A DNA stretch of 64,000 nt. Source: Laguncularia racemosa. Lineage: Eukaryota > Streptophyta > Magnoliopsida > Myrtales > Combretaceae. Every line of letters starts with the position of its first letter. The stretch's first letter is position 1. The position numbers were made by a program, and so were the translations under genes. Shown piece by piece: positions 1 through 12,010 of this stretch. The notes under the pieces were generated by a model, which made no database searches, was not told the DNA's origin, and saw only the letters and a list, made by a program, of their open reading frames with translations. The DNA lies in assembly GCA_037954665.1 (NCBI GenBank), contig JBBMOL010000021.1:806001-870000 (forward strand). The letters run 5' to 3'.

Positions 1-1640
1 ATATGTGGGCAACCCTGTTGGTCTTTATGCTTTAAGCTTGAAACAAAAGGGTTCTTCTCTTAAGGCGTTAAAATGGATTGTCATACTATAATAGTCAATG
101 GCTGCATGGTGTCTAAACAACCAATCCATTCTTAGTATCATATCAAAATCTATCATTTCCAAAACTAGAAGGTTTGCAAACAGAACCCTACACTGCACTT
201 CAATATTAACACTTCTACATATTTTGTTTAAGCCTTTACCTATACTTATATACTAGGTATCATTCAACACCTCAGCATGAATATTACAAATATATCTAAA
301 GATATCAAATACACATGAATGCGTTACACCAGTATCAAAGAGAATATAAGCACTAGTAGAGTGTACAAATAACATACTTGCTAAAGTGCCCATGTTTGAT
401 GTGTCCTGGCATTGCAATGCAAATACACAAGCGACACACTCTCTATCTTGGTCTTACTGGCTAAAATCTACCAACCTAGGTCACAGTCTGAGTTCTCCCC
501 ATCTGAGTTGATGGTATAGTCTAACCTCTCGTATTTGTATAATCTATAACTTTATGACAGCTCTATTTGTAAGAGTAACAGAAGGTGAAGGGAATTGATC
601 TCTCAGTGCATGTCTTATTGCTGTGACATGTCTTTCCACATGAGAAGCAAGCACCTTCTGGCCGCTTACACTCACTCAATTCAAGTGGCCTAAAACACCT
701 AGCACATCTACGAATATGTCTTGTTTAGGATGTCCTAACCTGAGAGGAGGGTGCTACAATGACCATAGGTTTGGTTTTAAAGGTTTGAAGCTTCTTACCT
801 CTCTTATATAACAATACCTTGAGTAGGTCTGTTCCTCGGTACCATTGTTGTCCCCTGAGTCCTCATCTCATAAGTCCTCTTATGACTTTGCTTTAGGAAC
901 TTAGCATTGTTCATTACTTCAAAGCAGGTGTTCAACTGAAACGACCCCACTTCGTGCTATAGTGTAGGCTTCAAACTTAACACAAATCTATGAGCCTTGG
1001 ACCTCTCATCTATTCTTAAGGCTATTGGCATGAATTTCACTAAGCAGTTTAACTCCATTTCATATTCTTCTACTGATCGGTTTTCTTAGTGGCAACTGTA
1101 GTATGTTGCCTCCATTTTATCCTTTATACTACTTAGGAAATATTGGTCATAGACCAACTAATCTTTCCTAGGTATTATGTCCTACTATTAACCTTGATAT
1201 GCTAGATTACCACTCTAAAGTTGTGCCTCTCAATAGATACACAACATAGTCCACCTTCTTCTCTTTTGGAACCTCGAATGTTGCAAAAGCCTTCTCCAAT
1301 TCTTTAATCCACTACTTAGCATCCAAGGGGTCATTTACCTTGGCTTAAACTCCTTTACCAATCTTACAAACCGATCTAAACTAATTGGCCCAGCTAGCCT
1401 ATTTCCAACCTCTACCACCATATGTCCTTGTCTGCCACTCATCATTTGCAATACATGTATCTGCTGTTGCTATTGTGCTACTACTCTTGCTAGGGTGTTA
1501 ATTGCCTCTAGCAACTCTGTAATGTGGTCTTCATTTAACCCTAGGCCATGTTGAGGTGGCCTGGGTGGAATTCAATTGTTAGGAGCATTGCCTCCAATAC
1601 CCGATGTTGAACCTGGTCGAGAAATTCTCCTAAGCATTCT
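1..1640 (-). pseudogene. Degenerate Ty3/gypsy gag-protease
   Basis: Reverse-strand translation, broken by many stops, shows the gag-protease part of a Ty3/gypsy retrotransposon. At about 610-655 there is a CCHC zinc knuckle (CFSCGKTCHSNKTC). Further along, at about 85-175, is the conserved retropepsin stretch ending in MDWLFRHHAAIDY, typical of chromovirus-type elements. Reading runs from gag (higher coordinates) to protease (lower coordinates), and the window edge cuts the element before reverse transcriptase. A primer-binding site and LTR follow at higher coordinates, in the order expected for a reverse-strand element. No frame is open for long, so this is dead sequence. Confidence 0.7.
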
Positions 1641-1841
1641 ATAAGAAGACATTCACAAGATCAAGGAGATATGTAAAAATAGAAACTTTCTTAGGACATT
1701 GATTATCTAAGAGTAACATAATGAATACACTAAAATGAATTTATATATCAATGACACTGGCCACTATTTATTACCCACTCTCTTTATGTCTCACCATCCT
1801 AAAGATTTTGTTCCTAAGTAGTCTATGGATCGATAAACTTA

Positions 1842-1854
1842 GGCTCTAATACCA
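1842..1854 (-). other. Primer-binding site of the left gypsy relic
   Basis: The reverse strand reads TGGTATTAGAGCC, one base from the TGGTATCAGAGC core complementary to initiator-methionine tRNA. It sits between the gag relic and the presumed LTR, as expected for a reverse-strand element. Confidence 0.6.
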
Positions 1855-3600
1855 GTTAAGCTATAACACCCTAAAACCTAGAGCAAGTACAGGCCACCAC
1901 GTGTCTTCACTAGGTAAAGACATGCAAAGGCTCAGTATTTACTAAAGTTCCACAATTGGTATCAAGTTACCATGACATCATAAAGGAAATCTCCATGTAT
2001 ATTAACGAGTGGCTTCATAAAGTCCCACTCAGTATCTACATATGAAAATGAAATTGTAAAGAACAAACTAACCACAAAGATTAAACTAGAGTTTATTTCC
2101 TATAGTTAAAAATAGCGAAAGCATAATAAAACTCAAGTACAACTGAATTCTCAAGTATAATGTAACTAAACAAAATATTATAATAATTATCCTTTTTCTA
2201 CTCATCATAGTACTTATATTCCACATCATCTCCCAGGTCTTAATTTATGTTCACTAAAATCTCATCATACCTAACTATTTCACTAGAAGAACTTGTAGTT
2301 GAAAAAGAACCCACGAGGGGTGAGTTAAAGCCCAATACAGTGTACACCAAAAACCACACATGCATGTCACGCTAAAGTACAAACACAAACATGATGTAAA
2401 TAGGAATTCAAGCACGCAATTGTTATATTTCATTTTAGTCATTTAAGCAACACAACTCTGGGTAACATAGTATTCGTATACATACAACTATACTTATAAT
2501 ACATATACACATATACAACAGTGAGTACTCCTCAATGTCTATGAGTCCATGAGTCAATATATCCTAAATCTATCTAGATCATTTAGTATATGACTCTATT
2601 ATGGACAACGTCACATACCGATCATCGGGGTACTAACCCACAATCACTAACATTCTTGGTTCCTTGGGCCCAGCTAAGCACAATTACACAATTACTTAGT
2701 TCCAATTATAATTTAAGTTAGTTTACGTTTCTAGCCTATCATGCACAATCAACAAACACAGCATACATATACTTGATAAGCAATGGACAATCTCTTCATA
2801 ACTCTGAAATGTCTTAAATCTCAAACCTATTCAAATCAATAAACATACATGCTTAGAGATCCTATAACAACCTTTAGGTGTCTCAATGGGTTATGAGAAG
2901 TTAGAATTGAAATTAAGTAGAAAACTAGTCTTTAGAAAGACATAGGGTCGACACAGCCAAGTACACGGGCATGTTCTCGTCCGTATACTAAGTACGTTAT
3001 CGAGGTAAAGGGATATAGGCAAGTACACAACCGTGTCCTTTGCCTGTGTACTTTACTATTCAATTTCTTATTTCTTGCACAAGTGTGTAAAACTCTAAAT
3101 GGTCGTGTACTTGAAGTACACAGGTGCAACAAAGCCATATTGTGGCTATGTACTTCTAGAACTTCACCAATTTTGCGAAAACTAAAATTTTCTTTAAACT
3201 CTCAAATCTCCTAATCACAATTATCCTCCAATCCTTTTTACCTTCACAAATCTTGTATTCTCATACTTAATTCACAACATTACTCTTAATTTCATTTAAA
3301 TTACACTAAATTTAGAGGATTTACTTGAATTGTTATCTTTTGAATGATCTCCCAAATTCCCTTCTCTATGAACACCAGATCATTCTTATATAGTTTCCTC
3401 TATAAGATGGTTAAGATGATTCTATTTTGGAAATGATTCTCCTCCTCCAATTGTGGTTAAGATGTAGTTACTTAGTTTTGTTTAGTAGATTCGCACATTG
3501 ATCAAAAGACTATATTGTTAAGGGTGTAGTAGGTTTGTGGGAGGAAAAGAAAAGAAATACATGTTAATGACTTGTAGGATTCCGAATTATTAATTAGACT
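1855..3600 (-). repeat. Probable 5' LTR of the left gypsy relic (right edge uncertain)
   Basis: Non-coding sequence directly beyond the primer-binding site. It contains a locally GC-richer stretch (about 2940-3150) with repeated mirror-like words such as GTACACGGGCATG and CCGTGTCC. Similar islands occur in other LTRs of this window. No partner LTR lies in the window, so the right boundary near 3.6 kb is only an estimate from the change to AT-rich sequence. Confidence 0.4.
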
Positions 3601-4860
3601 ACTGAATCCCTACTTAAACCTTGTCATTCCAATGTTGCCCTCGATTTAAAGCTATCATTTATTTTATTTTATTTTATTTATTTGTGGTTATTACAATTTC
3701 CAAGAGAGGTGTATAAAGTAATTTTCCTTTGTTACATCTTGGGAAATAAAAGAAAAATAGACTCTCATTATTATTGAGAATTGGATTCCCCTTTTAGGAA
3801 AATAAATAAAAAAGTAAAAATAATAAATAAATGAATATATGCACATTGAAAATAAAAAAAGGAAAAAAAAATAAAAATATATATATGTATAAATATGTCA
3901 AAAGTTTTACAAATCAATGTAAACTACGATAAGTTTGATCTCAAACAACAAATACATTGGTATCTATACAACGACCTTAATAATAAAAAATTATTTATTT
4001 CTTTTTTTCAAATAGATAGATCTCATATAATCTATAGCCTTATAAAAGAATTTTTTTTTTAGAAGAAGACGTATATAATAAAAAGCACATGTAAAACAAA
4101 AAAAAAATAAAGTAATGATAATAAAATAATAAAAAAATAAAATATATACACAAAAAAGAAACAAAATAAATTCTAACTTGAATTTTTTTAAGTGATAGCT
4201 TTTTACATTTTAAATAATTTTGCTCTCAAACCTTACAATCTCTAGCACTTAAATTTTTTTTCAAAACTAGTAGCTAAGTTAGGATTAATTTGCTTAGTTA
4301 ACCCTAACTTAAACCTCTTTTTCAATTATGATCAAGTGGCAACTCTAATAATCCAAACTTTCCCTAATTTTTAATTGAGTTCATAATAAATGGGTATAGG
4401 ATTTAATATGAACCAGATTAGGAAAATTAAACCGAAAATTAGACCCAACACTATATAAACTTAGGAAAGGTTATGGAAAAAAACAAAAAGAAAAAAGAAA
4501 AGAGAATGATTAATACATAATTCTCACTTCATCGTTGATATAGTAAAGATTTATTTATTTTTATTTACACTTTTAGATCTTAAAAAAAGAAGAAGCACAT
4601 TTGGACTCTCTATGACTATTTTTGCCTTTAATATTATATATTTTAAGTATTTTAATTATTTTTTAGTAATAAAATAAAAAATAGGGTCTAAGTGAACATA
4701 TAATAGATATAAAAAAGTATAGTTTTCTGATTTTATGACTAAAAGTGCTCATGCCATGAAGTGAGAACAACATAGAAAACTGAAATTATGTAATCCATAA
4801 AAAATTAGATATCTATTAATAGGTATTGTCAAATTAAGGGCAACATTCATAAATATTGTT
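3600..4860. other. AT-rich intergenic stretch, no gene seen
   Basis: Very AT-rich with long A and T runs and many stops in all frames. No coding, RNA or element structure could be supported, apart from the polypurine tract at its right end. Confidence 0.5.
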
Positions 4861-6299
4861 AGGGGGAGAATGTTAAGTTCTCTAATTTAGTTTTGATGTT
4901 AACAAAAGAGGAATAATGTGTAACAAATGAAGATAGTACGTAATTTTTCTAAAGTTGAACAAGGAGACAGAAGCTTGTTCAGAACCTTCAAAAGTGTTAT
5001 ATAGACTATTTTTGTTCTGACAAAAGGTGTTTCAGAAGTTGTGTAGTGTATCCGTAGTTATCGTGTTAATCTTTCAGAAGCACTTTCAGAACCTTTACAC
5101 TAGGAGAACAGTTGACAGGTTTGTTTCAGAAGCACTTTCAGAACCTTCATAACAAGAGGACAGTTAATAGGTTTGCTTCAGAAGCACTTTCAAAACCTTT
5201 CATGTCTGTTACGAATTTTTCCAGATTACGTTCTAATTTTTATATCGATAGTTTTTAATAAATTTCAAGGCCTAGACTCTACGTGTCAAGTATTCTTGGG
5301 TAATATACTTGATGTGTTTTACTAAAGTTGGATTTTATATCATGGGGTTTTTAATTTATATAAAGTTTTACAAGATTTTATTCAAAGATTTTATTTTATG
5401 ATAAAGTGAGATCATATAAGATTTACAAGTTTTATCAAGATTTAAATCTAGATATTTGTGCTATATTTTGGGAGATCCAGCAGTTATAAAGATAAGGATA
5501 AGAGATATGGTTGTTACATCAAGATATGGTTCCACAATGTGAGGGATATCTTCAACAAACTTGATCCAAGAGATATATCTAAAGAAGATCTCGATCAAAC
5601 TGATTTATCCAAGCTTATCCTCATCAAGAATATCACGGAATGCAGATCCTCTCCAACAGATTCAACTTATTTTTGAATTACAAAAATTCAAAAATAAATT
5701 CAAGATTGTCACGTGGAAAGTAGTTGTTATGTTCTCTTCATATAAGGAGTGTTTAATTCAAATGAAAAAAGAGGAGTGAACGTTGTTGAACAAAAAGAGA
5801 CACTCGAGAAGAAAAGGCTCATACATCTTCAACCGAAAAATCTTTACATATACATGTGATCTATTATATAGAGGAAATCTGATATTCCTCATTGTTGTTG
5901 AAATTCCTTTCGTGAATAAGGAATTGTTTGTTGTTTCATCACTGTAGTTGAGTGATTAGCTTAGTAAAGAAGCTAAAAGACTCAACAGTGAGACTTTGCC
6001 TTGAAGAGGCTTATGTTGTATATCTTCAATTTGTTTGATATAGTGAAACACAACCGGTATAGACAACCGGGACCCCGGCGTGGAGCTAGAAGAGAGGACT
6101 GACGCGCAAGGCGAAACCTCTATAAATATCTGAGCATTCTATTTTTCTCTACTCGTTTTATTTACTGCACATTATTGTTCTTCATTATTGTATTCACATG
6201 ATTTTATTAGTCAAGAGTTTTGATTGATTTGCGAAAAAGTGAAACTTTAAGTAATTAATCAATTCACCCCCCTCTTGATTAATCTAATTGGGACCAACA
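4861..6299 (+). mobile_element. Ty1/copia-type LTR with polypurine tract
   Basis: A purine tract (AGGGGGAGAA, 4861-4870) is followed at 4871 by TGTTAAGTTC and the segment ends at 6299 in GGGACCAACA, giving TG...CA ends over 1,429 bp. The terminal words TTCACCCCCCTCTTG and ATTGGGACCAACA are, from experience, typical of SIRE/Maximus-type copia LTRs. The tract marks it as a 3' LTR in plus orientation. No copia coding sequence is recognisable to its left and no partner LTR is in the window. Short open frames inside are LTR noise. Confidence 0.65.
5082..5205 (+). repeat. Tandem repeat inside the copia LTR
   Basis: Three imperfect units, each holding TTTCAGAAGCACTTTCA followed by a stretch such as GAACCTT and a spacer with ACAGTT-AGGTTTG. 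The period is about 55-60 bp. Confidence 0.6.
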
Positions 6300-6337
6300 A
6301 ATATTGTCTTTTAAAAAAAATCATAAATAATGCACTT

Positions 6338-6451
6338 GAAATAATTATTCAAAAAATAGGTTTCGAAGACATGAACACAGTTTGTGACTTCATTTTTATG
6401 AAAATTTACAAAACTGAAGGCACACACCGGGTCTGCACCTTCAGTACAATT
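6338..6451 (+). repeat. Left terminal inverted repeat of the MULE
   Basis: About 114 bp, matching the reverse complement of 10184-10300 with scattered substitutions. It includes a quasi-palindromic core with GAAGG and CCTTC arms. Confidence 0.6.
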
Positions 6452-6487
6452 GTAGCGAGGAATATTTTTTTAGACCATAATAGAATC

Positions 6488-6575
6488 CTGCAAACCTATA
6501 CTGCAAACTTATAAAAGTTATTATAAAGTAACACTGCAAACCTATAAAAATTATTATAAAGTGATATTGTAAATT
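6488..6575 (+). repeat. Short tandem duplication
   Basis: The word CTGCAAACCTATA followed by AAA and TTATTATAAAGT recurs at about 36-40 bp spacing, just inside the left MULE terminus. Confidence 0.5.
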
Positions 6576-6959
6576 TACATGGTATCACAACATGTAATGT
6601 CTAATGAAGTACAAACTATAAATATATAAATGATTGTAATTACATGTATACAAATTAATGTCTAATGATAGGAAAAAAATTATACCGACAGTTTGCAATA
6701 TAAATATGAATCCTCAGTTCATATGTTCATTTTTACATCTTTGAATTTCCTCTACAAGTGTCGTTTTTTCTCATAGTTTTAAAATTTTTATTTTCTTAAT
6801 TTCTATTTTACACAGGTTTAGCTTGTTGAACTACATGTGTAGAAATATCTAGAATACATTTTTCAACTTCTTTGGCAAAACAAGATTTCGGTATGTTTTC
6901 CTAATTTTTTTTTTTTTTGCTATTATATTACTTTGTATGAATGCATAAAAAAGTAAATG

Positions 6960-7890
6960 TAACTATTTATACTCCACTATTTTTATTGAAGTATCAGTAG
7001 CTATTAATTAATAGTTAATTAGTAATTAATTAGTTGTTAATATATCATTAATTAACATCAGCAAATGAATTAGTAAAAAAAAATTGATATTTTTTGTAAA
7101 TGAAATGTCTTAATTTGTAGTTGTGAAAATAGTTGTAAAAGTAATCATTAATGATAAAGTAATTAGTCCTTAAATAGTCATTATTTAATCATTAAAAAAT
7201 TAATTAGGAAAAACCTTTGTATTGATTATAATGAATTATCTTCGCGTGTTATTATAATGTATTTTTGTAAAAGTAGTTGTTAAATTAAATTGTTGTTAAT
7301 TAACAGTAATTAATCGTTAATATGTCAGTAATTAATTTTTAAAAAATTAATTAGTGAAAATTTTTGTGTTAATTGAAAATGTAATATGTTTATGTGTTTT
7401 TGTATAAATAGTTGTAAAATTCAGTTGTTGTTAATGAATCATTAATTAAAAGTGATTAGTCGTTAATATGCCATTAATTAATTATTATAAAATTAATAGT
7501 GAAGAATTTTGTGTTGATTGCAAATGTAATATGTTTGTGTGTTTTTGTATAAGTAGTTGTAAAATTAAGTTATTGTTAATTAAAAGTAATTAGTTGTTAA
7601 TATGTTATTAATTAATTGTTATAAAATTAATTAGTGACAAATTTTATGTTGATTGCAAATGTAATATGTTTGTGTGTTTTTGTACAAGTAGTTATAAAAT
7701 TAAATTGTTGTTAATTAACCGTTACTTAACAATAATTAGTCGTTAATATATCATTAATTAATTATTAGAAAATTAAGTAGTGAAAAATTTTGTATTGATT
7801 GTAAATGTAATATGTTTGTTTGTTATTGTAGAAGTAGTTGTAAAATTAAGTTAATACATCATTAATTAAATGTAATATGTTTGTTTTTTA
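6960..7890 (+). repeat. Tandem array of about 140 bp AT-rich units
   Basis: The word GTAATATGTTT recurs at 7381, 7526, 7661, 7807 and 7872 (spacings 145, 135, 146 and 65 bp). Each copy is followed by TTTTTGTA-AAGTAGTTGTAAAATTAA, then ATTAATTA blocks and an AATTTTGTGTTGATTG-like ending. Earlier, more diverged copies start near 7100 and 7240. The array sits between the left MULE terminus and the transposase remains. Confidence 0.75.
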
Positions 7891-9360
7891 TTATAGAAAT
7901 ACTTCTTGACGAAGTACCCCACACAATTGTGGAACGTTTTCTTCACCAAAGCAGTCACAAGTAACCCCTGAGCCTCCTTTAACACGGAATTGTAGCTTTC
8001 AACAATGTTAGAGGTCATATACCCAAACCGATAGCAACTATCATAGGGTAGCGTCTACATATCCAATTACACGTCGTCAAACCAGTCTAATGCATTAGGC
8101 TTAATGATCCCCACCCACTCCATCACATAGTTCAACTTGCGAGATTGTGCTTGCAAGCCGGTGTATGTAACCAACCTCTTGCATTACATGTTTTTATGTG
8201 CCGAGTTGAAGTTGCTTGCAAGGTGTCATAGACAAAACCACCACACCGCAAATGGAGGGCATCATCCATTGGCTTCTTCTTCAATAGCCGACTTGATGCC
8301 CGCATATCTATATGATATGAGACAAATGGTTTCGCGAACTGTACGATCGCTGACAACATATTCCTTCAATTTTCTTAAAAACTAGCCCCATGTCTCAACG
8401 GTTTCCTGGTCCACCAAAGCGAATGCCAGCGAAAGTATATGGTTGTTGTCATCAATGCCACAAGCAATTACAATGGTTCTTCATATGGTAAACCTCCACT
8501 GCTTGAATTGCATTTGCTTTCGTTTTGAATCTTATGCCCTTATACAAATCATCACTATTGCTCGAACCGTTGCAAATATTAGTTTGCTCTTGCTCAAAAT
8601 AAATGTAACCATCATCAACACCAATGTTATAATACGGAATAGGATCTCTAACTGTTATGCTTGGTGGTTTAACCTACTCTGATTGATATATTGCCTGTCT
8701 CAAGTATATAGGTATGGTTGGAGGGTCTTCTTTAGTTACTTCATCTCCACCGTTTTCACTTTCCTCATGTTCCTCATCGTAACTCTCCTCGTTATCAATA
8801 CTCTCCTCCTCAACACCCATTCCTACATCGATATCAGTTGTAGTCTTTGCTCCCAAACGAACCATGTACGAATCATGTATGTCTAGTTGTTGTAATACTA
8901 GAGTAACTTCTTTATCTATTTCATCTTCATCATTGCCTTCCATCAGGGTTGGAATTGAGTGTTCAAATGTCGACGGCTTGAGCTATATTTTTGTAATGTT
9001 ATGTGATATATGTGGCTGATTGCTTATGTTGAATGTCTGCCTTATGAAGGGGCCTCCTAAATTGATAGAAATTTTGATGTACAACTATTTTATGCCACGA
9101 TTTTCGTATGATTCACCCGTTTCAATAAAATTTTCAATGTCTTCATCATCTCTAATTGCCATCAACACATAACATGTATTGTCCCTATGGAACACAGGAT
9201 GCTTGTGAATTATCTCAACTCTCATTTCGGTTGGATCGACTTTGTTGCTCTGATGTATTTTGTATAAGAATTCGTTGTAGTTGACATTTTTTTTTTTATT
9301 TTCAACTTCTTCACCGAATCTCTATTATATTCCGGACCCTAGTTACCGGCCACAATATTT
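7890..9360 (-). pseudogene. Dead MULE (MuDR-type) transposase
   Basis: Reverse-strand reading gives recognisable pieces in the expected order. Near 9000-9300 is an N-terminal segment resembling the start of MULE proteins. At 8674-8943 there is an acidic stretch (89 codons open). At 8160-8420 is the transposase core with WGWFLRKLKEYV, a downstream ICLISYRYAGIKSA-like stretch and an FCLxHLASNFN-like stretch. At 7900-8020 is the SNIVESYNSVLKEA motif found towards the C-terminus of MuDR transposases. Stops and frameshifts separate the pieces, so no active enzyme is encoded. Forward-strand open frames here are antisense shadows. Confidence 0.65.
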
Positions 9361-10183
9361 CCAAAAACATAGATCATCAATTTGATTTTATCACCTATTG
9401 TTTCCTTATCCACGGTATATATAAATTATGAGCATTTTAAAAAATGACAATTTTCAATAACAATATTGTAAAAATTAGTCAAAAAAATTTTCCATATCAT
9501 TTTTAATTTTAATTTTTTCCCAATAAAAATTTACAAATTTAATTAACAACACTTTAAAAGTTAATTCACAAATCAGATATTACAAATTTCATCACAATAT
9601 TTTTTTATAATAACATATATAATATTTTTAATTTAATATTTACAAATAATATTAAATTTTTCGTTATAACAAAGTATTCTCATATTAACATAAAAATTAA
9701 TATTGCGTGTTACATATTACAGGATCTATGCAAATCATATTTAATACATTACAAACTAATAATAAGCAGTAATATTTTCTACAAAACATAACATTACAGC
9801 AACATTTTCTTCAAATAATAATATCAAATATAGTAAAAAAAAAAACTTAAACTTAAAAAAAAAAAACATATCACAATTGATTAATCGTTGAGGAAATGCT
9901 AGATCTCAATGTATTCGTTCAAATCCCTCCTTTCTACTCTGCATAAACACTTCTTCTTCTTCTTGTGAACGAGGGAAAAAAAAAAAACAGATGGAGTTTT
10001 TAGATGGGAAATTAAAGCAAATGTCTTCTGTTTCTGTATTTATATTATTAATTTTCTATATTGTAATCGCGTAACTTACTTTTTACATTGACGGTGTTGT
10101 TAAAGTTAAAAAAAAAAAAAGAACTATGAGATTACTTAGGATGACAGAATTGAAGGCGTACACTAGGTCTACGGCTTCAATAA

Positions 10184-10300
10184 AATTTGTATTGAAGGTA
10201 TGCGAATGAGGTATATACCTTTAGTTTTGCAAATTTTCGTAAAACAGAAGTAGCAAACTATATCTATGCCTTTGAAATCTATTTTTAGAATAATTATTTC
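10184..10300 (-). repeat. Right terminal inverted repeat of the MULE
   Basis: Inverse partner of 6338-6451. The first bases inside also contain a second, direct-orientation copy of the GAAGGC...GGTCT...CTTCA block at about 10152-10177. Confidence 0.55.
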
Positions 10301-10325
10301 GGGTACAATATTTATAATTAAAAAA

Positions 10326-10679
10326 TATATATTTATGACTGTTGCTCGTCAAATTAAAGTGTATATAAATTGAATTGAGTTGAATAACATGGAATCCAAA
10401 CTTAGTGTCTAGCTCAACTCTTTAATAAAAATAAAAAAATTATAATTCTTTTAATTTAATCTTTATTGAAGTTCGAATCATATTAGAGCTTAGTAAAACT
10501 TGATATATAATTAAGATAGATTCAAATATATTTAAAATTACTTTTTTAATAATAAATAAATTAAAATTAATTTGTTATAATAAATTATCCGATTGGTAAA
10601 TATCACGCCTATATTACAAACTAGCTGTATTAAATCAATTTAATATTCCTGTTAAGTCATTTGAAATCTAAAATGTAAA
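10326..10679. other. AT-rich spacer, nothing recognised
   Basis: No open frame, repeat or element structure that could be supported between the MULE and the thymidylate kinase leader. Confidence 0.5.
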
Positions 10680-12010
10680 GGAGGTATAAATGTTGAAAAA
10701 AATAAATGTAAAATTCAAGGTGACTTTTTGGCGGTTTTTTCCGCTGAAAAAACAAATGCATTCTACGCTACCTGCTCTCGAATCCGCTCCACTCAACGCT
10801 CCCTCCCTCTCTCTCTCTCTGGCCACCGTTCGCGGTCGTCGTCTCCAATTCTCGGGATTACATTCTCACTTTCTCTTCTCAATCTCTAGTCTCTATCTTG
10901 ATCGGACACCCCCGGTGATTTCTCTCTTTCGTCTTCACTCATTTTATTCCCGTCCAACATTCCTTTTTTTTTTTTGGCTTTTTGTCCCCCCTCTATTTAG
11001 TCTAATTTAGAAATTAGAAGCTGGGTTTGGTGATCTAGAAGCTAATTTGGTTCGTTTTATGTGATTTCAGAAATTGGGTTTTGTAGTGACATGATCAATG
11101 CTTGCCATTTCAGTGTCACTAAGGCTTCGTGAGTCTTCTCGTTTTAGGCTTTTTTTTTTTTTTCCGGTGGAAAATGTTTTTCGAATTTCAGAACAATTAA
11201 TACGTTATTTAATGAAAGAGTTATCATTTAATTCAAAATGTTCTACTAAAAATAGGAAAAACCGTATCTTTTCCAACAAAAATACGAATTTCTTGGTGTT
11301 TCTTGTTGATGGTCGTATCATTCACATCATGGAGGGATCGGTGTAGAAGTACCTATTGTAAATACCAGATCGATGCACTTGGACCCAAGAATTCGCCTGG
11401 AAACAGGCCAATCCTTAGGCAAATTATAGGAATGGTAGGAATAAAGAACAGTTGTCTTTAATTTATTTTTTTGCAAGTTTTTTAGGTTCCGACCCCTCGA
11501 TCCATTCACTGCTTCTTAAAATGAGTACGAAAAATCTCTTCAGTGAAACAGAGGGACCTTTAATTTCTTTGATTACCTACTGAATAGCTGTTCGTGATTT
11601 TCCTAGTTTTAGTTATTTAGTCAAATGGTTCTAATGAATTTTGAGGGAATCTAATTAAATAAATTGGGGGACTTTTGCTTCGTGTAATTGTATGAGAAAA
11701 AGCACTTTACACCTTTGAGATTTTTTTTTTTTATGTTGAGTGTTGATGATGCATGGAATTAAACTACTATGTTTGAACTGAATTGAAAAATAGTGTTGGT
11801 AATCTACCTAGAGATGCGAGAAACACCATGAGCACGATTGAATATGAGTTTTTCTTCATATATTATCAATGTTGAAAAGGTGGTTACTTTCTTGCAGATT
11901 TGGTCCTTTAGATTAACACATCTGAAATCCTTGGCTGTTTTGTATTGGCGGTTAAATCAGTATAGTTTTCTTCGAGTTCTCATACCAGGAGCTCTTTCAG
12001 GAGGAATAAC
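10680..12010 (+). promoter_or_regulatory. Promoter and 5' leader region of the thymidylate kinase
   Basis: A TATA-like word (GGTATAAATG) lies at about 10682-10691. A pyrimidine-rich stretch with a CT microsatellite at about 10800-10830 follows, common in plant 5' leaders. A leader intron is likely: a possible donor occurs in CCCCCGGTGATTTC (about 10910-10920) and a good acceptor TTTCTTGCAG ends near 11897. The segment 11898-12010 would then join the start-codon exon. In the kinase frame a TAG at 11963-11965 blocks translation from further upstream, but the 15 codons after it are serine- and arginine-rich. Confidence 0.35.

Larger units (their letters stand above)
6317..10325 (-). mobile_element. 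Mutator-like element (MULE) with long TIRs
   Basis: The left terminus (6338-6451) and the reverse complement of the right terminus (10184-10300) align over about 115 bp. Both start with GAAATAATTATTC, share GAAAATTT-CAAAACT, and end in CCTTCA-TACAA. Weaker similarity continues outwards by up to 25 bp (ATAAATA-TG-AC words). Between them lies reverse-strand transposase debris of the MuDR type (7.9-9.4 kb). Length near 4 kb and TIRs over 100 bp fit a MULE. No clean 9 bp target duplication is visible. The left terminus begins right at the end of the copia LTR. Confidence 0.65.

Noticed and set aside
10690..11010. Forward open frame of 106 codons before the thymidylate kinase
   Set aside because: Sits in a pyrimidine-rich leader, has no known domain and is out of context with the kinase exons.
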